DNA of 36,654 bases from Devosia elaeis (GTDB lineage Bacteria; Pseudomonadota; Alphaproteobacteria; Rhizobiales; Devosiaceae), in the NCBI RefSeq assembly GCF_001650025.1, contig NZ_LVVY01000113.1, positions 1-36,654 on the forward strand, read 5' to 3'. The position numbers and the translations under genes are program-made. Numbering within the stretch: position 1 is the first letter of the stretch; each line of letters opens with the position of its first letter. Positions 32,515-36,654 of the stretch are shown here, piece after piece. The notes under the pieces were generated by a model. That model did not search any database. It worked only from the letters and a program-made list of their open reading frames with translations, and had not been told where the DNA came from.

Positions 32515-32607
32515 ATGGCGTCTCCGTTCGCAATTGCAGGGTTTGGAGCATCGCTCGCCGGCAATCCGGCGGTCGCTGCCATGGCGGCCGCGGCAAACGC
32601 CCGATAG
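32515..32607 (+). CDS. possible 30-aa small peptide
   Basis: A 30-residue frame from the ATG at 32515 (AAGGG, eight bases upstream) to TAG at 32605-32607. It starts MASPFAIAGFGASLAGNPA and continues Ala-rich, small and weakly hydrophobic, ending in Arg. It matches nothing I recognise. The support is the context: promoter with operator upstream, correct ribosome binding site spacing, and a hairpin that begins at the base after the stop. It could also be a leader peptide or merely part of a small RNA. Confidence 0.4.
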   Translation: MASPFAIAGFGASLAGNPAVAAMAAAANAR

Positions 32608-32641
32608 CTCTTCCCGCGGGCCACATGGTGGCCGGGAAGAG
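32608..32641 (+). terminator. long hairpin directly after the peptide stop
   Basis: CTCTTCCC pairs with GGGAAGAG, and inside it GGCCAC pairs with GTGGCC around ATG, with a small bulge. There is no T-run afterwards, so it may protect a 3' end or be part of a small RNA rather than be an intrinsic terminator. Confidence 0.5.
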
Positions 32642-32786
32642 CCGAATATCGCTGTCTCCGTCCGACTTTCGGGCGCTTAACCCGTCTAAAACCATAATTC
32701 CGCGATAATCGGCCTCTTTCTAGAGGCATGGCGCTTCTGGCGCGTCGCGGCCAGTTCAGGCCCCATCGCAGGCCGTCGAGGATATC

Positions 32787-34001
32787 ATGAGCACAGACTT
32801 CCACCGCATTCGTCGCCTCCCGCCCTATGTGTTTGCCCATATCGATCCGATCAAAGCGAAGGCGCGTGCCGAAGGAGTCGACATCATCGACCTGGGCATG
32901 GGCAATCCCGACATGCCGACGCCAGAGCATATAGTGGCCAAGCTCCAGGAAACCGTGAAGGACGGGCGCACCCACCGCTATTCCACTTCGCGCGGCATTC
33001 CAGGCCTGCGGAAGGCCCAGGCCAGCTATTACGGCCGTCGCTTCGGGGTGAAGCTCAATCCCGATACCCAGGTCGTGGCTACCCTTGGCTCCAAGGAAGG
33101 GTTCGCCAATATGGCATCGGCGATCACCGCCCCTGGCGACGTGGTGCTGGTGCCCAATCCGACCTACCCGATCCATTCCTTCGGCTTCATCATGTCCGGC
33201 GGCGTGGTGCGCTCCATGCCGGCTGATCCGAACGAGGATTTCATGCGCTCGCTCGATCGAGCCGTGCGTCATTCGATCCCCAAGCCCATCGCGCTGGTGC
33301 TGAATTATCCGGCCAATCCGACCGCCTATACCGCCGATCTCGATTTCTACACCGAGGTGGTTCGGTATTGTAAGGCGAACGACATCTTCATCCTCTCCGA
33401 TCTCGCCTATTCGGAGATCTATTTCGACGAGGATCAGCCGCCGCCGTCAGTGCTGCAGGTGCCGGGTGCCATCGACATCTCGGTCGAATTCACCTCGATG
33501 TCCAAGACCTATTCCATGCCCGGCTGGCGCGTCGGCTTCGCCGTGGGCAATGAGCGGCTGATCGCAGCGCTCGCCCGGGTCAAATCCTATCTCGATTATG
33601 GCGCCTTCACGCCCATCCAGGTTGCGGCCGTTGCCGCGTTGAACGGCTCGGACGATGTCATCGAGGAAGTCCGTAAGGTCTATAAGCATCGTCGCGACGT
33701 CATGGTGGAAAGCTTCGGTCGTGCCGGCTGGGACATCCCCGTGCCTAAGGCCACCATGTTCGCCTGGGCGCCCATCCCCGCACAGTTCGCCCATCTCGGG
33801 TCGCTGGAATTCGCCAAGCTGCTGGTGCAGGAAACCGGGGTCGCGGTCGCGCCGGGCGTGGGCTTCGGCGAATATGGCGACCAATATATCCGCCTGGCCT
33901 TCGTCGAGAACGAGCAGCGCATCCGGCAGGCGGCCCGCAACGTCAAGAAACTGCTCGGCGGCAAAAGCGGGCAGGGCAATGTCGTGCCGCTCAAGGCGTA
34001 G
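32787..34001 (+). CDS. class I/II PLP aminotransferase (AlaC-type)
   Basis: 404 residues. It starts at MSTDFHRIRRLPPYVF after GAGGA. Fold type I features: DLGMGNPDMPTPEHI near the start, NYPANPTAYTADL, and the PLP Lys240 in SMSKTYSMPGWRVGF. Alphaproteobacterial homologues just upstream of homoserine dehydrogenase are annotated as glutamate-pyruvate (AlaC) or LL-diaminopimelate aminotransferases. The probable reaction is transfer of an amino group between glutamate and pyruvate or a related keto acid, in alanine or aspartate-family metabolism. A homoserine dehydrogenase gene lies downstream, beyond the binding-protein genes. Confidence 0.9.
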   Translation: MSTDFHRIRRLPPYVFAHIDPIKAKARAEGVDIIDLGMGNPDMPTPEHIVAKLQETVKDGRTHRYSTSRGIPGLRKAQASYYGRRFGVKLNPDTQVVATLGSKEGFANMASAITAPGDVVLVPNPTYPIHSFGFIMSGGVVRSMPADPNEDFMRSLDRAVRHSIPKPIALVLNYPANPTAYTADLDFYTEVVRYCKANDIFILSDLAYSEIYFDEDQPPPSVLQVPGAIDISVEFTSMSKTYSMPGWRVGFAVGNERLIAALARVKSYLDYGAFTPIQVAAVAALNGSDDVIEEVRKVYKHRRDVMVESFGRAGWDIPVPKATMFAWAPIPAQFAHLGSLEFAKLLVQETGVAVAPGVGFGEYGDQYIRLAFVENEQRIRQAARNVKKLLGGKSGQGNVVPLKA

Positions 34002-34037
34002 CGTCCGACCGCGATCAAATTATACATGACAACATAA

Positions 34038-34079
34038 ATCACCTTTTGTATGGAGAGTTATCTCCGCGCAAAAGGTGAT
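34038..34079 (+). promoter_or_regulatory. SD-sequestering leader hairpin
   Basis: ATCACCTTTTG (34038-34048) pairs perfectly with CAAAAGGTGAT (34069-34079). Inside, GGAGA pairs with TCTCC around GTTA, with a U-G, A/C, U-G step between the stems. The right arm contains the ribosome binding site AAAAGGTGAT, two bases before the ATG at 34082, so the folded RNA would hide it completely. It could act as an RNA switch, or in DNA as an operator. Confidence 0.7.
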
Positions 34080-34081
34080 CA

Positions 34082-35055
34082 ATGTCGTTCCGGTTTCTCG
34101 CAATCGCCTTCGCCATCGGTCTGGCCGCCCCGGCCGGCGTGCAAGCGCAGCCATTCCCAGTCACCATCGAGCACGCCCACGGCGCGACAATCATTCCCGC
34201 CAAGCCGGAGCGCATCGTCACCTGGGGCTGGAGCAACGAGGACGCGGTGATCGCCCTGGGGGCCGTGCCGGTCGGCATGCCCTTCCAGTCCTATGGCGGG
34301 GGCGATAACGGCGTCCATGAATGGGTGGAGGACGCTCTGGCCGCGCTGGGTGCGGAAGTTCCGACGATTCTGGATGCGTCCGGCGAACCACCCATCGAGC
34401 AGATCGCGGCGCTCAATCCCGATCTCATCGTCGCCGCCTATTCCGGCATCACGGAAGATCAATATGCGCTGCTCTCCGGCATCGCGCCGACGATCGCCTA
34501 TAGGGGGGCGCCATGGTCGACGTCCTGGCAGGATTTGACGCTGATCATCGGCAAGGCCTTGGGCAAGGACGCCGAGGCGCAGGCGCTGGTGGATGACACG
34601 ACGGCCTGGGTGCAGGCCGAGTTCGCCAAATATCCGCGCTTAAAGAAAGTCACCTTCGCGGGGGCCAACGATTTCGACGGGCAATCGCCGTCTATGCGCC
34701 GTTCGACGCCCGCATGAAATTTCTCACCGATTTCGGCATGATCATGAATCCGAGCGTCGCCGCTTTAGCGCCGGGCGACGGCGCCTTCTATTACCCGCTC
34801 AGCTACGAGCTCTTCGATCAGCTCGAAGCGGACATCTTCATCACCTATTACGAGGAGCAGTCGGCGCTGGACGCATGGCTTGCAACGCCTCAGGCACAAA
34901 CCTACCCGCCGATCGTCAGGGGCGGGCTGGCGGCCCTGGTGGGCACGGAAAACGTGGCCGCCGTGTCGCCGCCCAGCATCCTGTCGTTGCGCTGGGGCCT
35001 GCCGCGATACCTCGAAATATTGGGCGCGGCGGCTGATGCCCTCCAAACGCCCTGA
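34082..35055 (+). pseudogene. iron-siderophore-type ABC binding protein, frameshifted
   Basis: The first 34682-34684 bases read MSFRFLAIAFAIGLAAPAGVQA, a signal peptide, then a FecB/FepB-type domain (IIPAKPERIVTWGWSNEDAVIALG, GLNPDLI-like LNPDLIVAAYSG). At 34682-34684 the frame breaks; the next frame continues IAVYAPFDARMKFLTDFG to the stop at 35055. Aligned with the intact paralogue downstream (DGQVSVRLEG), the break fits one deleted base after DGQ. A working protein would need that base. Either a real mutation or a sequencing error. Two smaller open frames (34082-34717 and 34714-35055) result. Confidence 0.8.
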
Positions 35056-35125
35056 ACCTGTTCTTTCAACCACCTCAAACAATCTGCCCGGCTGGATGGT
35101 ATGGCGCGGGCGCAAGGATAATCAG

Positions 35126-36103
35126 ATGCGTATAATTTTGTTGGTCGCAGCGGCTTTGCTGCCGCTCGCTCCCACCGCCTTTGCCGACGACGCCTTTCCG
35201 GCCGTGGTCGAGCATGTTTATGGCGCTACCACTATTGCCGCCAAGCCGGAGCGCGTGGTGACCTGGGGCTGGTCCGCGCAGGACGTTGTTATCGATCTGG
35301 GCATTGCCCCGGTCGGCATGCCCTTTTTCGCCTATGGCGGTGGGGAGGACGGAATCTTGCCCTGGACCGAGGCTGCTTTGGCCGAGCGGGGCTTCGAACT
35401 GCCCGTCGTGCTGCCGAATACGACCGAGCCGCCGCTCGAGGCCATCGCCGCGCTCCAGCCGGACGTGATTATCGCGCCCTATTCGGGCCTCTCGCCCGAG
35501 GAATATGAATTGCTGAGCAATGTGGCGCCGGTGATCGCCTACCCGGACAAGCCCTGGTTTGCCAGTTGGCAGGATGTGGTCACACTCACCGGCCAGGCCC
35601 TGGGCCTGTCGCAGGACGCTGAGGCGCTGATCGCCGATACCCAGGCCTTTCTTGAGGCCGAGGTCGCGAAATACCCCGAGGCCAAGGGAATTGTCTTCGC
35701 CAATATCGTCAACCGCAACGATGGCCAGGTTTCCGTCCGCCTCGAAGGCGAGCCGCGTGTCCAGCTCTTTGCCGATGTCGGACTGGTACCGGCTCCGGCT
35801 CCGGCCGAGGCCGTCACCAACGATACCGGCATTTCCTATTTCGTCTCCTATGAGAATTTCGACCGCATTCCCGCCGAACTGCTGATCAGTTTCTTCAATG
35901 ACCAGAAATCGGCCGACGACTTTTTTTCGATGGACCTGATCAGCCTGTCGCCGCTCGTTGCGAAAGGCGCCTACACCAAGCTGGTCGGCGAGGATTTGAC
36001 CATGTCGGTGAGTGGCGCGGTGTCTCCGGTCTCGCTCCGCTGGGGCTTTCCACAGGTCATGGCCGAGGTCGGCCGGGCTTCGGCCGCCGCCAGGGCAGAA
36101 TGA
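35126..36103 (+). CDS. iron-siderophore-type ABC substrate-binding protein
   Basis: 325 residues from the ATG at 35126, preceded by AAGGATA; an upstream frame to 34880 is open but lacks a signal peptide. The signal peptide MRIILLVAAALLPLAPTAFA is cleaved before DDAF. The periplasmic binding fold of FecB/FhuD type is visible: KPERVVTWGWSAQDVVIDLG, LQPDVIIAPYSG, and PWFASWQDVV, and the C-terminal helix RWGFPQVMAEVG. It would bring ferric siderophores or haem-like compounds to an ABC importer that is not in the window. It is a close paralogue of the frameshifted gene 71 bases upstream. Confidence 0.88.
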   Translation: MRIILLVAAALLPLAPTAFADDAFPAVVEHVYGATTIAAKPERVVTWGWSAQDVVIDLGIAPVGMPFFAYGGGEDGILPWTEAALAERGFELPVVLPNTTEPPLEAIAALQPDVIIAPYSGLSPEEYELLSNVAPVIAYPDKPWFASWQDVVTLTGQALGLSQDAEALIADTQAFLEAEVAKYPEAKGIVFANIVNRNDGQVSVRLEGEPRVQLFADVGLVPAPAPAEAVTNDTGISYFVSYENFDRIPAELLISFFNDQKSADDFFSMDLISLSPLVAKGAYTKLVGEDLTMSVSGAVSPVSLRWGFPQVMAEVGRASAAARAE

Positions 36104-36111
36104 CGCGAAAG

Positions 36112-36134
36112 GAGGCCGGCCCGCGGTCGGCCTC
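36112..36134 (+). terminator. stem-loop after binding-protein gene
   Basis: GAGGCCG and CGGCCTC pair over seven bases with a nine-base loop, starting eight bases after the stop. No T-run follows, so it is a weak or Rho-linked terminator at best. Confidence 0.45.
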
Positions 36135-36191
36135 ATCGCCTCAAAACTCCTATTGACCTCTAGGCGATTTCCTATGCACATGTCGCCCATC

Positions 36192-36654
36192 ATGAGCGAC
36201 ATCCAATCCTTCCGCCAAGCCGTTGAATCCTTCATTTCCGCAAGGGGTTGGACGCCCACCCGTTTCGGGCGGATCGTCGCCGGCGATCCGCTTTTCGTAT
36301 TCGACCTGCGCGATGGCCGCGAGCCGCGCAGCGAGACGCGCGCGCGCATCCTCAAGGCCATGTCCGATTTCGGCGAGACCGACCGGCTGGCCCCCTTGCG
36401 TATCGGTGTCGCGGGGCTGGGCAATGTCGGCGCCACGCTGGTGCGCATCCTCCAAAAGGATGGCGGCGAGCTGACCCGAAAGCTTGGCCGTCAGTTGGAA
36501 GTCGTCGCCGTCGCCGCGCGGTCGCGCTCTCGGGATCGCGGCATCAACATTTCAGGCCTCGAATGGTTTGACGATCCCGTGGCCCTGGCCAAATGGGACG
36601 GTATCGATCTCTTTGTCGAACTGATCGGCGGGGAGGACGGGCCCGCTTTCGCCG
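36192..36654 (+). CDS. hom: homoserine dehydrogenase, partial, with N-terminal HTH-like extension
   Basis: The frame is open from at least 36174 to the window end, so the 3' part is missing. From Met57 (36360) it reads MSDFGETDRLAPLRIGVAGLGNVGATLVRILQ, the NADPH-binding start of homoserine dehydrogenase, and continues to WFDDPVALAKW and VELIGGEDGP, conserved in this enzyme. It reduces aspartate semialdehyde to homoserine for threonine and methionine. Residues 1-56 (SFRQAVESFISARGW, TRFGRIVAGDPLFVFDLRDG) resemble small free-standing HTH proteins of Alphaproteobacteria, and are in frame with no stop. The start may be 36174, 36180, 36192 or 36360; none has a strong ribosome binding site. Confidence 0.8.
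   Translation, partial: MSDIQSFRQAVESFISARGWTPTRFGRIVAGDPLFVFDLRDGREPRSETRARILKAMSDFGETDRLAPLRIGVAGLGNVGATLVRILQKDGGELTRKLGRQLEVVAVAARSRSRDRGINISGLEWFDDPVALAKWDGIDLFVELIGGEDGPAFA

Larger units (their letters stand above)
32371..32786. other. 416-bp intergenic region with peptide gene candidate
   Basis: This gap separates the GT1 gene (leftward) from the aminotransferase gene (rightward). It holds a good plus-strand promoter, an operator-like repeat, a 30-residue open frame with a ribosome binding site and a long hairpin, all described separately. From 32642 to 32786 I see only a GATAAT-like -10 near 32703 that could serve the aminotransferase, and GAGGA before its ATG. Confidence 0.6.

Noticed and set aside
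31231..32607. 458-codon plus-strand frame antisense to the GT1 gene
   Set aside because: Mostly the reverse of the GT1 gene with shadow composition. Only its last 30 codons, outside GT1, are kept, as a separate peptide candidate.
32367..33272. 301-codon minus-strand frame over the aminotransferase start
   Set aside because: Antisense to a well-supported PLP enzyme; no family features.
34038..34079. Terminator of the aminotransferase gene
   Set aside because: The hairpin is not followed by a T-run and its right arm is the ribosome binding site of the next gene, so translational control is the better reading.
1..36654. CRISPR array, rRNA or insertion sequence
   Set aside because: I looked for regularly spaced repeats, rRNA motifs, transposase motifs and terminal inverted repeats and found none.

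Overview
The window looks like chromosomal DNA of an alphaproteobacterium of the Hyphomicrobiales, perhaps Devosia-like. This rests on high-GC codon use, the alphaproteobacterial form of the L13 N-terminus, a DUF2842 gene, a CtaA/COX15 haem A synthase, GTTC-N7-GTTC (alphaproteobacterial LexA-type) boxes and a ClpP-ClpX-Lon block. The genus is an inference.

Region 1 (about 1-2660, minus strand) looks less GC-rich than the rest. It holds a small membrane protein gene, a 656-residue capsule-type sugar transferase-like protein, and a 57-residue acidic membrane protein whose ATG overlaps the preceding stop. I recognise nothing in bases 1-172. Region 2 (about 2690-5640) is a phage-derived lysis cassette: GH108 endolysin, small membrane proteins, holin and a coiled-coil membrane protein. 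It is followed by a CxxC/CxxC protein and two oppositely oriented phage-type genes. Two near-identical SOS boxes face each other and would drive the two convergent transcripts. A tRNA-Pro(GGG) follows.

Region 3 (5813-14892) is a sugar-polymer cluster after a kinase-like gene: O-antigen ligase/polymerase, initiating sugar-phosphate transferase, GT4 glycosyltransferase and outer-membrane export lipoprotein leftward; Wzc-like protein and polysaccharide deacetylase rightward. The Wzc-like protein has a kinase-like tail without a recognisable Walker A motif. Region 4 (14920-21867) is mostly housekeeping or mixed: DUF2842, ctaA, rplM-rpsI with promoter, leader hairpin and terminator, an SdpI-like membrane protein, an SLC1-type symporter, a cytochrome P450, a YCII protein and a small conserved protein.

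Region 5 (22106-27946) is protein quality control: clpP, clpX and lon, with an arginase gene on the opposite strand between clpX and lon. Region 6 (28025-28990) is an sdpR-sdpI-like pair with an operator-like inverted repeat inside its promoter. Region 7 (28928-32786) has a GT1 glycosyltransferase and a protein joining a short-chain dehydrogenase to an FAD-linked oxidase. Upstream, in the opposite direction, lies a possible 30-residue peptide gene with its own promoter, operator-like repeat, ribosome binding site and 3' hairpin.

Region 8 (32787-36654) has an aminotransferase and two tandem iron-siderophore-type binding protein genes. The first is broken by a one-base frameshift and preceded by a long hairpin that would hide its ribosome binding site. 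The window ends inside a homoserine dehydrogenase gene that carries an unexpected in-frame N-terminal DNA-binding-like domain.
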